A stretch of 64,000 nucleotides of DNA from Thalassia testudinum (taxonomy: Eukaryota > Streptophyta > Magnoliopsida > Alismatales > Hydrocharitaceae): assembly GCA_037157565.1 (NCBI GenBank), contig JAZHRO010000019.1, positions 62,866,501 through 62,930,500 on the forward strand, read 5' to 3'. Position numbers and translations under genes: made by a program. A model generated the notes under the pieces. It was not told the origin of the DNA, searched no databases, and saw only the letters and a list, made by a program, of their open reading frames with translations. The first letter of the stretch is position 1; each line of letters opens with the position of its first letter. Positions 24,221 to 35,311 of the stretch are shown piece by piece.

Positions 24221-24236
24221 TTCTCCCCCTTTTAAT
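24221..24236 (-). other. Polypurine tract of the copia element
   Basis: The minus strand reads ATTAAAAGGGGGAGAA directly before the LTR start TGTTGTTG. This is the primer for second-strand DNA synthesis. A second similar tract (minus strand AAAAGGGAGAGG) lies at about 24419-24430. Confidence 0.8.
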
Positions 24237-25374
24237 GATGACAAACACTTAATGGAGAGGTTGAAGCCTCCCCCTATCTAAGTGATCTCCTCAAAATAAT
24301 TCTAAGAAATGATACACAAGGAGCACATAGCACAATGTCATAACAAGATTTTAGCAAGATTCAACTATCCATGATCTCAATATTTATTCAACCTCTATTC
24401 AATCTCTCATATATTATCCTCTCCCTTTTGACATCATTAAAAAAAATCAAAGGAGGCATAACATGTTCATATTTCAACATATGAGAATATAACTTCATGT
24501 AACATTCAACATATCGACAAGTTCATATGACAAGATATGTAACTCACATATAGTATCATAGACATTATCATATATAGCTCAACAAGATAATAGGAACATC
24601 AAAACCATGAGCTTTAAAGAAGTGCAAGGTGCTACAAGGAAATATAACTATTGGTTAATGCATGCCAAGGATATAAACTAGAAAAGTTTGTGCAGCCCAT
24701 GTTCTTACAAGTACATTAAATACTGAAGCTAGAGTATTAGGAACTAAAATCAAGTTTTTTTCTAACTATTTTATCCTACTCGCCCTTAAAAATGTAAATA
24801 TAGCTACATTCATATTTGAAACCTCCCCCTACTTAAAAGAGTCCAAACATATAGGAAAAGCTTGTATATCTCCCCCTTAATGATGGACGTATATCATATA
24901 ACACATTTTTATCTCGCCCTATCTAAATGCTATCTATTACCATAAAAGAGGGTAAATGGTTTACCTCACTTACTAAGGCCAATAGCATGGCCCAAATGGA
25001 GGTTTATGCCAAAGATGATGGAGCTCCCATCTGAAACTTGGAGGTTCAGGCATCGATGCCGGTCTCCAACCAAACAGTTGATGCATGGCTGTTCGATAAC
25101 CTACCGGTCATCTCGTCTTCTTCTTTGGTCAAATCCTTAGTCCTCCCAATTCGAGTTGACCATTCTTCAATTTGTAGGTCCAATCTTTGACATTGAAATC
25201 TTCATTTAAACCTACAAAATAAGATTCTAATTCTCTCTTCGGTATCCAAATCAATTTGGATCCAGATGTGTTAGTTGGTCTCCTTGATGAAGATCCTTTC
25301 TCAACCTTTTGTTTTTGAGTGCTATGGCTAAAAGCGTATGCATTGTAAGAATGTTTTTGAGCCTTATGACTATA
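24237..25374 (-). other. Residual copia internal sequence without pol
   Basis: No gene. At the gag end the minus strand still encodes S-G-S-K-L-I-W-I-P-K (about 25245-25275), the short region that precedes protease in SIRE-like elements. The frame closes soon after. The remainder, about 900 bp of A/T-rich sequence with stretches such as CTCCCCCTTAATGATGGA (24871-24888), resembles the 3' untranslated region of these elements. Protease, integrase, RT and RNase H appear to have been lost in one large internal deletion. Confidence 0.6.
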
Positions 25375-25956
25375 CTAGTATGCATGATAAGTTGGTTTTT
25401 GAGACTTGGGTGGCACAAAGGTGTTTTTGGATTTGGGTTTCACAAAGTTCATGGGCTTCTTGGTTGTGGATGAAGGTTCAACATAACCAAGATCATGCCT
25501 AGAGGTTGATGGTAATTGACTTGAAAGCATCTTTTGTAGGTTCTTGCTACCATTAGTAAACTTAGCTAAGTCATTAGTCAACGTATTTGTGTTTATCCTA
25601 AGTTCATTCACATCTTTTTTTAAGTAAGCAATTTTATTTTTCAATTCAATAGTCTCGTTCATTAATATGTCTTTTTCAATAAGAATGCTAGTGTTTGAAG
25701 TAATAAGATTTTCATTCGATCTAGTTAAATTTAAACATTCAGTTTTCAAATTTGTATTTTCCTTTTCTAAATCCAATTTCTCATTGACAAGTTCATATTT
25801 GTTTAGCAAGTCATTTTCTTCTACTCTAAGCCTTTTCAAGGCTCTATTTTCATGTTTTATTTTCATACATTCATAAAAAAGCTCATCGTATGCATCAAGT
25901 AGCTCATCAAAAGAAGTAGAGTCTTGTACCTTAGTCTCATTTGCCATGAGACACAC
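25375..25956 (-). pseudogene. Copia gag-pol linker with long coiled coil
   Basis: A 193-codon open stretch, downstream of the zinc knuckle. Residues about 15-150 are rich in Glu, Lys, Leu and Asn with heptad-like Leu spacing (ENDLLNKYELVNEKLDLEKE), typical of the coiled-coil region between gag and protease in SIRE/Maximus elements. The end is Lys/Pro-rich (KPKSKNTFVPPKSQKP). It is open by itself but separated from the upstream gag by frame changes. Function in the family is unclear. It may help particle assembly. Confidence 0.75.
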
Positions 25957-27047
25957 GCGTGCAACTTCCTCCCTGCTTGAGTCGGAGTCGAAGTGGGAGT
26001 CGATGCTATCGCTTGCACTCTCCTTCGAGTCATCCCATGTTGACGCAAAAGCCTTCTTTTTCTTCTTGAAGAATTTCTTTCTTGACTTGTCACTAGTCCT
26101 TGGTTCCTTCTTTTCCTTCCTTTCCTTCTCCTTCTTGTCTTTCTTATCCTCCTTGAGTAAAGGACAATCTTTTAGTATGTGGCCCTTCTTCTTACATCCA
26201 TAACATGTAGGAGTCTCATAATCTCTCCTCTTTTTGAATTACTTCCTTATTCTCACATACTTCTTGAATCTTCTAGAGAACATGGACATATCTTCATCAT
26301 CTTCACTTTTATCATCTTCATCAAGATCGGAATCACTCTCAATTTTGGCTTTGAATGCCAAACTTTTCTTCTTAGAACTAGAAGCTTCATTTTCCTCCTT
26401 TTTGGATAGTTCAAGCTTCACTTCATCTGCCATTAGACTTCCAAGTATCTCATCCATGCTAGTGTTCTTCAAATCCTTTGCTTCCTCGATTGTGGTGACC
26501 TTTGACACCCATTCCTTGGTTAAAGCCCTCAAGAATTTGGACACCATCTCATTTGAGATATAACTCTTCCCAAAGCCCTTGAGAGGGTTAATGATGTTGG
26601 TGAATTTTGTGCTTAATTCCTTTATTCTTTCACTTAGCTTCATCTTGAACATCTCATACTCTTGGGTTAAAAGACTAATTTTTGTCTCCTTCATCCTTGA
26701 GGTTCCTTCATGGGTCACTTCAAGGCATTTTCAAATTTCATGTGCTATCTCTAGCTGCGAAATTCTATTAAACTCATCATTAGAGAGGGCACAATGTAAT
26801 ATGCTCATAGCCTTACAACTGATTTATATCTTCTTCTCATCTTCCAGCTTGTAATCTCCGGTGGTGGCATCTCCATTTGCCATTTTGAATTCTTTCTCAA
26901 CCATCTTCCATAGTGAGAGCTAGTGGCTGATTTGAGGTAGATTGCCATTTTCCTCTTCCAACGCGTGTAACAATTCCCATCAAAATATGGAGGTCGGTAG
27001 GTCGACAATCCCTTAGTACTTGAGTTGCTCATTTCCACCAATGTCAT
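25957..27047 (-). pseudogene. Copia gag (capsid and zinc knuckle), frameshifted
   Basis: The start is at 27047 (MTLVEMSNSSTKG), 52 bases inside the LTR. The first 80-codon stretch has the gag N-terminal signature PPYFDGNCYTRWKRKM. It runs out of frame near 26900, with at least one stop near 26750. From 26718 the capsid part resumes (VTHEGTSRMKETKISLL, INPLKGFGKSYISNE, TTIEEAKDLKNTSMDEIL). A CCHC zinc knuckle, CYGCKKKGHILKDC, is readable at about 26165-26210 in another frame. This protein would form the particle that packages the element RNA. As read here it cannot be made in full. Confidence 0.85.
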
Positions 27048-27083
27048 TAGTGCATGGATTTTACTCCAAAATTCACCAACCTA

Positions 27084-27096
27084 TGCTCTGGTACCA
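27084..27096 (-). other. Primer-binding site, initiator tRNA-Met
   Basis: The minus strand reads TGGTACCAGAGCA two bases inside the right LTR. It differs by one base from the TGGTATCAGAGC site common in plant copia elements. It fixes the orientation and the LTR edge at 27099. Confidence 0.85.
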
Positions 27097-27595
27097 AATG
27101 AAAGTGAGCTAAAGTGGAGGTGATTAGTGCTAAAGGCAGTAAGCAAATTGCTAATTGCAAATAATGCAGATTTAAGATAAACTCAAGCAAATCACAAATG
27201 AACACAAGAATTTATAGTAGAAACCCAACCCTGGGAAAGATCACTACCTAGATCTCCCAATCTAGGATTTTGCTCCGAGTCCAACTCGGAATACTAACTG
27301 GTACTTATGGGGTACCAAACCCTTTTACAAACCCTCTTGATATCCCATCAAGAGCAATGCGTACCAAACCCTTTTTCAATCCCTCTTGATATTCCAATCA
27401 AGAGCAAACCCCTCTTTTCAGGAGGAAAGAAACCCACAACCTGGGCCCTCATATTACAACTAGATTAAGGAATAAAATAGAATTAAAACACAATTTAGCT
27501 CCTATGGATAGCCTCAATAAGATATGCAATCAATTCTATGAACTAGCTATCTAGGAGACTAAAGTAAATGCCCTTAGTGAATGTATGAAGGTGAT

Positions 27596-30281
27596 TGTAA
27601 TAACCCGATTCCCGAATCCCTACGAGACACGAGAATCGAACCGACTCGACTAATCCCAAGACCCAGTCGTCCAACGAGAAGTAACCAAAAGAACAGTAAA
27701 ATAAACCACATTCATCATGTATATACTAGCAGTAACAAAATACAGCAGTACAGAAAGGAAATACTACAGTATGCACCACCACAACAGAAGGGAAATATAC
27801 ATGTACATAACATAAAGTTTTCAATAAAGAAAGTACAGGGATTTTCAAAAGAAATCTACTCACTACAGTGGAAGAAAAGTACAGAAAGTACTACAGGTAA
27901 CCCTATTAGACCCTACTAGGCCCAGCGCCCTCCGCAGCCGCTAACTCTAGTTGCTCAACACCTGATCCTGAAAAGGTAACAAGGGTGACATGTCAGCAAA
28001 ACGCTGAGTAGAGTGGCAACTAAAAGCTAAAGAAGTAGTAGAGTGTACAGTAGCTGTTATATTTTACTTTATTAATGTCTTTCTATTTATTCACTATTGA
28101 TTTATTTCTTAGATCCTTCTCTTGATCTTGAATGTTCCTCGTGGGAACGATCTTGATTGCAGTCTTTTCCGAAAAGTAGAAGTAACACGTGGTGCTCTCC
28201 TAGCCGGGGGAGTCCCCCGTGGTGGTCCTACCCTCAGTCAACCACCCCAAGGTCGCTGACAGATGTAATGGTGACTATGGCATGCGCGATAAGCGCACGG
28301 GTAGCTACCCCGCACTGACACGCGGTCAGTCGTTTCCGTTAACGGGTGCGCCCAAAGCACAGCAGGGAACCAGTATAGGGCAGAGCCCTCTCAGTAACAG
28401 GGGTCCAACCCCTCCACAGTAACCAAACAGGGGTCTCGCCCCTCCACAGTCCGTGCACCCTCGCTTGACTACCCTGGTTTACCCAGTGGGCCTAACAAGT
28501 CTGTGTAGGAGAGCTAGCAGAACCTCAGGGCCCGTGGGGCAGCTAGTGCTCTGCCTACACTAGTAGCTCTCCTCGGTACTGTGTACACGAGGGCCAAAAG
28601 TCGATATAAAGTGGCCAGTCCTAACCCTGGGTCCCTAGGGCGGCTAGCTCTTCTTTGCACTAAACAGGGAGACAGTCGCTCTCCTTGGTACTCCATACTC
28701 AAGGGCCAGCTCACTTCCCCAGTCTATTCCATTCTCTTTCTAGGAGTTCTACTCCTAATTCCCCATAGGGTTCCGGCTTTATGTCCATACAATTCAAGTT
28801 CTCATCCGTAATTATCCATTATAATAGGCAACTGTTAACCAATTTATAGGTAGTTATCACTTCCTTTCCACTTTTCCAAGACTGCAATGTTTATATATTC
28901 AACTAGTTTTCCGGTCCTAGGGTTCATGCCGTACCCTAAGATCTATCACTCAATCTAGTTTTCCAGTCCTAGGATTCATGCAATACCCTAGGATCTATCA
29001 TTTAATCTAATTCCTCTGTCCTAGGGTTCATGCAATGCCCTAGACTCTATTAATTGTTTCATAATTGTACAATTTTTTTTAAATAAATTTAAAAGGCCAC
29101 TCTACCAGCGAAATCGGGAGTATTGGGGGCGTGGTCGGCAATCCCGCGCGCATCCGCAACCCCCAAGACTGCAACAGAACGAGGTCCTAACACAAGGATC
29201 AATCTCAAGGTGTTTCTCAGAATAGTACACAATTACTGTAAACTGATAGAGGAATTAATTCTAGAAAGAACGCAACTCGAAATGCGGAAAACGGACTCCG
29301 AACTGGCCCTAAACGGGTCAAAAATGATGAATCTGTCCAAAATCTGACGTCTAGAACCTCTTCCAGACATCTTAAAAGGTGGATCAAGTCGTACCTCAGT
29401 CTGCACAGTCCTTCAGACATCCAGAAGCCCGCTGGATCGTCTGAAGTCAGTTTCCAGACGTCCGATTGTCACCCCGGACGTGTGGAGGTCCTCTCCGTCG
29501 TCTGGTACTGTGGCCAGACGTCTGATCCGCGTGGGATGGCGAGCCCTCGCGTCCTCCCGAACAACACCTGCACACACACGCAACCGCTCTCATCACGAAA
29601 AGGCTCAGAGAATGAGGCGGACGACTGCATGGCCGTACACGCGTTAAAGGAAGACGGAGGAAAAATATTGTACCTGTCAGACGTTTGGATCTTCCTCCAG
29701 ACATCCTACGCGTCATCTGGACGTAAGTCCAGACGTTTGATTCTGGGAAATTTTCCCAGAATCAGCACCCGGTTTGTCCTCCTCCCACGACGCACAACCG
29801 TGCCGCGCTGCGTCTGCCTGCTGCCCGAGCTGCAGCAGCTCCTCCGCGACACCCCACGCTCGCTGCTCTCCCGCCGGCCGGCTCTAGCTGCCCCGACAAG
29901 CTCGCACCCTCGCGGTCGAGCTTCTTCTTCCTCTCGCAGCAGCTTCTCTCCCCACACGCTCGCAGCAATCGCTCTGCCGCTCTCGCTCGCTCGCGCTCTC
30001 GTTGGTAGGGAGAAGGAGAAGACGGGTGGAAGGGAGTGAGGTGGCGTGAGGGAGAGGAGGGGTATATGTAGGCACAAGGGGGCTCTGCAAGTCGGTGGGG
30101 GAGGAAAGAAAGAGAAGAGGGTGACTGGGGAATTAGTCTACGCGCGCATGCGCGCAGATTCGCTCTTGTACGCACGCAAAATTAATTTCCAGACATCTGG
30201 GAAGGCGTCCAGATGGCTGATCAGACGTCTGGGCCAACACCCAGACGTCTTAAAGTGGTCTTGGTGCCTCAGGTCTTAACA
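27596..30281 (-). repeat. Tekay 3' LTR
   Basis: 2686 bp, TGTAATAACC to TCTTAACA. U3 (right side) carries many variants of CCAGACGTCTGG at about 29335-29740 and 30187-30270. A TATA-like minus-strand ACATATACC lies near 30060-30070. It contains an extra segment of about 40 bp at about 29477-29517, between two copies of GGACGT or AGACGT, that is absent from the other LTR. Confidence 0.9.
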
Positions 30282-30365
30282 ACATAACAAACTCAAAGGA
30301 AGTTTCATCCCCGAAACTTGCGCTAACTAAGGTGTGGGAAAGAATAAAATATATATATAACAAAC

Positions 30366-31142
30366 TCAAAGAGGACCGAAGCCGGTCCAAAAAGACGTAC
30401 CCGCGAAAAGCTCCGGGTATCGCTCCCGCATTGCTACCTCAGGCTCCCAGGTAGCCTCCTCGTACCGCTGGGTCCTCCACAAAACCTTCACCAGGGGTAC
30501 TTGCTTTCGTCTCAGACTGCGGACGGCTCTGTCAAGAATCTGCACTGGCCGCTCGGGGTAGGTCAGGTCATCGCTCACCTCGACGCTCTCGTGACTCAGG
30601 ATGTGACTGGGATCGACGACGTACTTCCTGAGGTTGGACACGTGGAACACGTCATGCACACCAGAATCCTGAGGAGGGAGGGCAAGTCTGTAAGCAACGG
30701 GTCCAACCCACTCCAGGACCTCAAAGGGCCCCACGAACCTCGGTGCGAGCTTCCCTCTCACCCCAAACCGCTGCAGGCCCTTCATGGGAAAAACACGAAG
30801 GAAGACGTGGTCCCCAACCTCAAACTGCACCTCTCTGCGTCTCCGATCCGCGTAGTTCTTCAACCTGCTCCTGACAGTGCGGAGTCGCCTGTGGATCTGC
30901 TCGACCACCTCCTGACTCTGCCGGATCAACCTGGGGCCAACCTCCCACTTGGTCCCCACCTCAACCCAACTCAAGGGTGCCGTACACCTCCGTCCGTATA
31001 GAGCCTCGTAGGGAGCCATGCCGATGCTCGAGTGATAACTGTTGTTGTATGCAAACTCTGCCAGGGGCAAGTGCTCCTCCCAAGAGCCCCTCCAGTCCAG
31101 TACACAGGAACACAAAAGGTCCTCAAGTGTCTGTATCGTGCG
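30366..31142 (-). pseudogene. Tekay integrase C-terminus with chromodomain
   Basis: 249 codons continuing the integrase after the stop at 31143-31145. Domains in order: rest of the core (AEFAYNNSYHSSIGMAPYEA), the GPY/F module (KLAPRFVGPFEVLEWVGPVA, about residues 125-150), and a chromodomain near residues 195-240 (PLVKVLWRTQRYEEATWEPE). In this family the chromodomain directs integration towards particular chromatin. The stop codon is at 30366, followed about 10 bases on by noncoding DNA and the LTR. Confidence 0.92.
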
Positions 31143-32426
31143 CTAAGACTGTTCATCCATCTGGAGGTGGAAAGCTGTACTGAATCTCAACTGCGTCCCC
31201 AGGGCCTGTTGAAACTCAGCCCAAAACTGGGACGTAAAACGAGTATCCCGGTCAGATACGATCTCCCGCGAAACTTCGTGTAGACGTACCACGTCGCGGA
31301 TATACCTCTCTGCCAACTGTGCTGGTCCCAAAGTGACTCGGATCGACAAGAATCGTGCCGTCTTCGTCAGTTTATCCACAATTACCCAGACTGTGTCGTG
31401 TCCTCTCTGGGTAACAGGTAAGCCCACCACCAAGTCCATGGTGATGCTCTCCCACTTCCACTCTGGCACTGGAAGCGACTGTAGCGGCCCTGCAGGCCTT
31501 TGATGCTCGTCTTTCACCTGCTGGCACACTAAACACTGTTGTACGAATTCACCCACATCCCGCTTCATCCCCCTCCACCAAAACTCGTGTCTCAGGTCAT
31601 GGTACATCTTCGTGTTTCCGGGATGTACGGTGAATCTGGAACCATGTGCCTCAGTCAGGAGCTCTCTCAACAGCTCCTCGTCTCTAGGAACGCACAAACG
31701 TCCCCTCAGGCACAGCACCTGGTCTGTGAAAGAGAAGTCCCCTGGGTCTCCTGACAGTACTTTATCGTGCAAGGACTGCAAGTACGGGTCAGCCATCTGT
31801 CCTGTGATAACGCGGTCTATCAGCTCCGGCCTAGTCTGTCGTGTCACACTCACTGCCCCACAGTGTCCCCATAACTCTAGGGGTTGCCAACTACCCATCT
31901 CCTCCAAAAGGCTCCAACTCTGCACCTGTAAACTGGCCAAGTGTGCGAGTGCCTTCCGGCTCAAGGCGTCAGCCACTACGTTGGCCTTTCCCAGGTGGTA
32001 GGAAATGCTGCAGTCATAGTCCTTCAGGAGCTCCAACCAACGTCTCTGTCTCATGTTGAGCTCCTTCTGGTCAAAAAGGTATCTGAGGCTCTTGTGATCT
32101 GTAAAAATCTCGAAGGTCTCACTGTACAAGTAGTGCCTCCAGGTCTTCAGCGCGAAGACAACAGCTGCCAGCTCCAGGTCATGGGTAGGGTAGCTATGCT
32201 CATGGGGCTTCAGTTGCCGCGAAGCGTAAGCGAAAATGTGACCCCTCTGTATGAGCACACCCCCAAACCCCTGCAAGGAGGCGTCCGTATATACAACGAA
32301 CCCACCACTACTGTCAGGGATGGTGAGCACGGGAGCCGAAGTCAGCCTCTCCTTCAGCTCCTGAAAACATGCCTCACAGGCGTCTGTCCAAGTGAAGGGC
32401 ACGTCCTTCCAGGTCAACTGTGTCAT
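31143..32426 (-). pseudogene. Tekay RNase H and integrase
   Basis: 427 codons. RNase H occupies about residues 1-155 (VVYTDASLQGFGGVL, THDLELAAVVFAL, FTDHKSL, ANVVADALSR). The integrase zinc-binding domain follows (H, H, then CLVCQQ). The core shows the first Asp in SITMDLVVGLP and the second in REIVSDRDTRF. The stop at 31143-31145 stands where the third catalytic residue, the Glu of the family S-E-R motif, is expected. A single base change would explain it. Upstream, a stop at about 32439-32441 separates it from the RT. Confidence 0.92.
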
Positions 32427-33286
32427 AGGACACGCAATCTATGAAAAACCCCTGATGAACCGTCTGTAGTAGCCTGCCAGTCCCAGGAAACTGCGAATCT
32501 CAGTACCGTACGCGGTCTCTCCCACCTGAGCACTACCTCGACCTTGGCTAGGTCCACCGCCAAGCCATCTCCAGAGATCACATGACCTAAGAAGGTCACC
32601 TCCCTCAACCAGAACTCGCACTTGCTGTATTTGGCGTACAGCCTACATCGTCTCAGTGTGTCCAGGACCATTCGCAAGTGTTGTCCGTGCTGCATTCGAT
32701 CTCGAGAGTAGATGAGTACATCATCAATGAATACCACCACGAACTGGTCCAAGTACGGTCTAAACACCCGGGTCATCAGGTCCATGAAAGCAGTGGGGGC
32801 ATTGGTTAGCCCAAACGGCATGACCAAAAACTCGTGGTGTCCGTACCGGGTGCGGAAAGCTGTCTTGGAGATGTCTGCCTCCCTGATCCTCAACTGGTGG
32901 TATCCAGACCTCAAGTCGATCTTGGAGAATACCGTGGCACCTCGCAGCTGGTCAAACAAGTCATCGATCCTCGGCAGTGGATATCTGTTCTTGATGGTGA
33001 CCCTATTCAGCTGTCGGTAGTCCACACAAAGGCGTAGGGTACCATCCTTCTTCTTCACAAACAGTACCGGGGCTCCCCAGGGAGACACACTAGGCCTCAC
33101 AAAGCCCTTCTCCAAAAGATCCTGCAACTGAGACTTGAGCTCTCGCAGCTCAAGCGGTGCCATCCTGTACGGTGCAGTGGAGATGGGGCTAGTCCCTGGT
33201 ACTAGTGAGATCTCAAACTTGATCTCACGCTCGGGCGGTAGTCCTGGTAACTCATCTGGGAACATGTCAGGGTACTCTTTGACCAC
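32423..33286 (-). pseudogene. Tekay reverse transcriptase
   Basis: 287 codons beginning [20 protein letters not shown]. The RT motifs are visible: [55 protein letters not shown] and the catalytic [10 protein letters not shown], with both Asp intact. The frame shifts near 32515, after RWERPRTV. The true continuation ([15 protein letters not shown]) lies in another frame at 32439-32510. A stop at about 33294-33296 also separates it from the protease. Confidence 0.93.
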
Positions 33287-33295
33287 CGGGATGCT

Positions 33296-33862
33296 CTAGA
33301 AGTCTGCCACAGGGCTGGGCTCTGCCACCACACAAGCTAGGAAGCCCTCACACCCCTGGCTCAAAAGTCTCGCCGCCTGAAGTGTCGAAATGCACCTGAA
33401 GCCTCCATCCACTGGCTGACCGTGGAACTCAAAAGAAGGCAACTCCGGTATGGAGAAGACGATCTTCCTCTCAAAACAGTCCACCAAAGCGTGGTAAGCG
33501 GACAACCAGTCCATCCCCAGAATTACACCAAAGTCCTCTATCTGTATCATAATCAGGTCAGCGGGCAGACTATGTCCCCCGATACTGACCTCGCAACCTG
33601 TGTACGCCTCCTCAGCTACAAACAACTGACCACTCGGACCTCTGATCATGAACGGATTCTCTAACAGCATATAATCCTGGCCCAAACTAACTGTGAAACT
33701 TGCTGCGACGAACAAGTGCGTAGCGCTGGAATGGAAAAGTGTGTAAACGAGTCTGTCGGAAATTGAAACCATACCTTCCACCACTGATCCCGAAGCTCTA
33801 GCATCCCTGTGTGTTAGGGCGTTGATACACCCCTCAGCTCTAGGTGCGGACGAAGCAGCCAC
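33296..33862 (-). pseudogene. Tekay retropepsin-like protease, catalytic Asp lost
   Basis: 188 codons. The protease core lies at about residues 30-125, with ILGMDWLSAYHALVDC as the second conserved part. At the active site the sequence is TLFHSSATHLFV. The family has D-S/T-G at this place, so the Asp is His here (codon near 33731-33733) and the Gly is Ser. The protein that would cut gag-pol is therefore inactive even apart from the stops. It shares a frame with the gag upstream. Confidence 0.88.
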
Positions 33863-33901
33863 ACTCTGCGTCGGACATGTAGCTGCTGACCGGTACTCTC
33901 C

Positions 33902-35056
33902 TCATGGCTGCTGTCCTCCTCCTCGCGCCTGGTAACCGCGGCCTCCTGCTCGCCCTCCAGTGCTCAACGCGGGAAGTATCTGCTGACCTCCTGCCCTATA
34001 CGGGCAATCCCTCCTGATGTGGCCCAGCTGGCCACACTGGTAGCAGAGGGGAACCCGACTCCCGCCTTCAGTGGGTCCCTGCTGTCGGTTGGCCGGGGGT
34101 CCGGTGCTGGCAACTGGCCCCTGTTGAGGGCCCCCAAAGGCCACTGATGGCCCTGCAAAATGTGACTGCTCACCTGCGGACGCCACGTGTCTCCTCTCTC
34201 CCCGGCCCTGTGAAAAGTCTGGCTGGTAGGGCCTCTTCCGCCCGCTGTCAGTATCTCGCACGAACGGGTTGGTCTCCTCGTAGGTCATAGCTGCCTCCAC
34301 CACCCTCGAGAACGTAGGCAGCTTCAGGGGTTTGACATACCCCCGAATCGCAGGCCGGAGCCCCTCGATGAACCTCCAAAGGCGCTCCTCCTCAGTGGCT
34401 ACCGCTGTCACTGCGAAGCGGGATAGCTCCAGAAAACCCGTGCTGTATGCGCTCACGGTCATCGTCCCCTGGCGGAGAGTGTGGAACTCCCGCCTCCTCT
34501 GGTCCTGCGACGTCTAGGGAAAGTACTGCTAGCAGAAAAGGGTGACGAACCAGTCCCAGGTCGGCTCGTCCCTCTCCTGTCCCCTAACCGCCCTCCACCA
34601 CCAGTGTGCCGCACTCTCCAGCTGGTATGTGGCAAAGGCCACGTGACACTCCACCGGGGGGCGAAGGGTGTCGAAAACCTTCTCGATCTGCTCGAGCCAG
34701 TCCTCCGGCTCGATCGGGTCCTCATCCCCCTTGAAGGAGGGGGGCTTCAGCTTCCGGAACTGCTCGAAAAGCTCAAAATGGCGCTGCAGTGGAGAAGCTG
34801 GTGCACCTCCAGGTAAAGGAGCCTCGTGTACAAAAGTGTCGGAGGAAGGTGGGGGCGGTGGCGGCCCATCCCCTCCCCCGTGTCCAGCGCTGCATCCGTC
34901 GCGTGGTCCCACAGAGGACTCCCCCTCCACAGCCCCAGGGAGAGGCGCTCGGGGTGGTGGGTGAAGCTCCTCTCGCACTATATCCTGTATAAGCTGGGCA
35001 AGGTCCCGGGCCTGAATGCCCGGGAGAAGTGGCTGGTCCACTGAGGTGTCAACCAC
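33902..35056 (-). pseudogene. Tekay gag with zinc knuckle
   Basis: The start at 35056 (MVDTSVDQPLLPGIQ) lies about 255 bases inside the LTR. Residues 1-100 are rich in Pro and Gly. The capsid core has KLKPPSFKGDEDPIEPEDWL and SAAHWWWRAVRG. Stops at 34529-34531 and 34514-34516 break it just after WDWFVTLFC. The second part has FRFIEGLRP-like WRFIEGLRPAIRG and a CCHC zinc knuckle, CYQCGQLGHIRRDC, near 34005-34050. A further stop at 33902 precedes the protease. This gene would form the virus-like particle. Confidence 0.92.
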
Positions 35057-35296
35057 AACACGCCCACCTTACCGACCTCGTCCTCGGCCGCGCCAACGGC
35101 CTGCCTCGCTAGTCCCTCATCAAGGCATCTCCTGCAAGGAGACGCGAAACAGAACGGAAACACGGCAATATGGAACGATATCTATCGAAGGAGTCTAATA
35201 GCTAATGCCAAAAGAAATGTTGTGGTGGCTACTCTAGTTACAGACATGTGAATTGTTTATTTTCCAGTCAGTTGATTCACTTCTCGGGATGACCTT

Positions 35297-35307
35297 GCTT
35301 TGATACA
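35297..35307 (-). other. Degraded Tekay primer-binding site (initiator tRNA-Met)
   Basis: The minus strand reads TGTATCAAAGC four bases inside the 5' LTR, close to the usual TGGTATCAGAGC. The change and missing base would weaken priming. Confidence 0.5.
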
Positions 35308-35311
35308 ATCT

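Noticed and set aside
34481..34992. Plus-strand ORFs over the Tekay gag and pol
   Set aside because: They are shadows of the minus-strand retroviral genes, which have recognisable domains.
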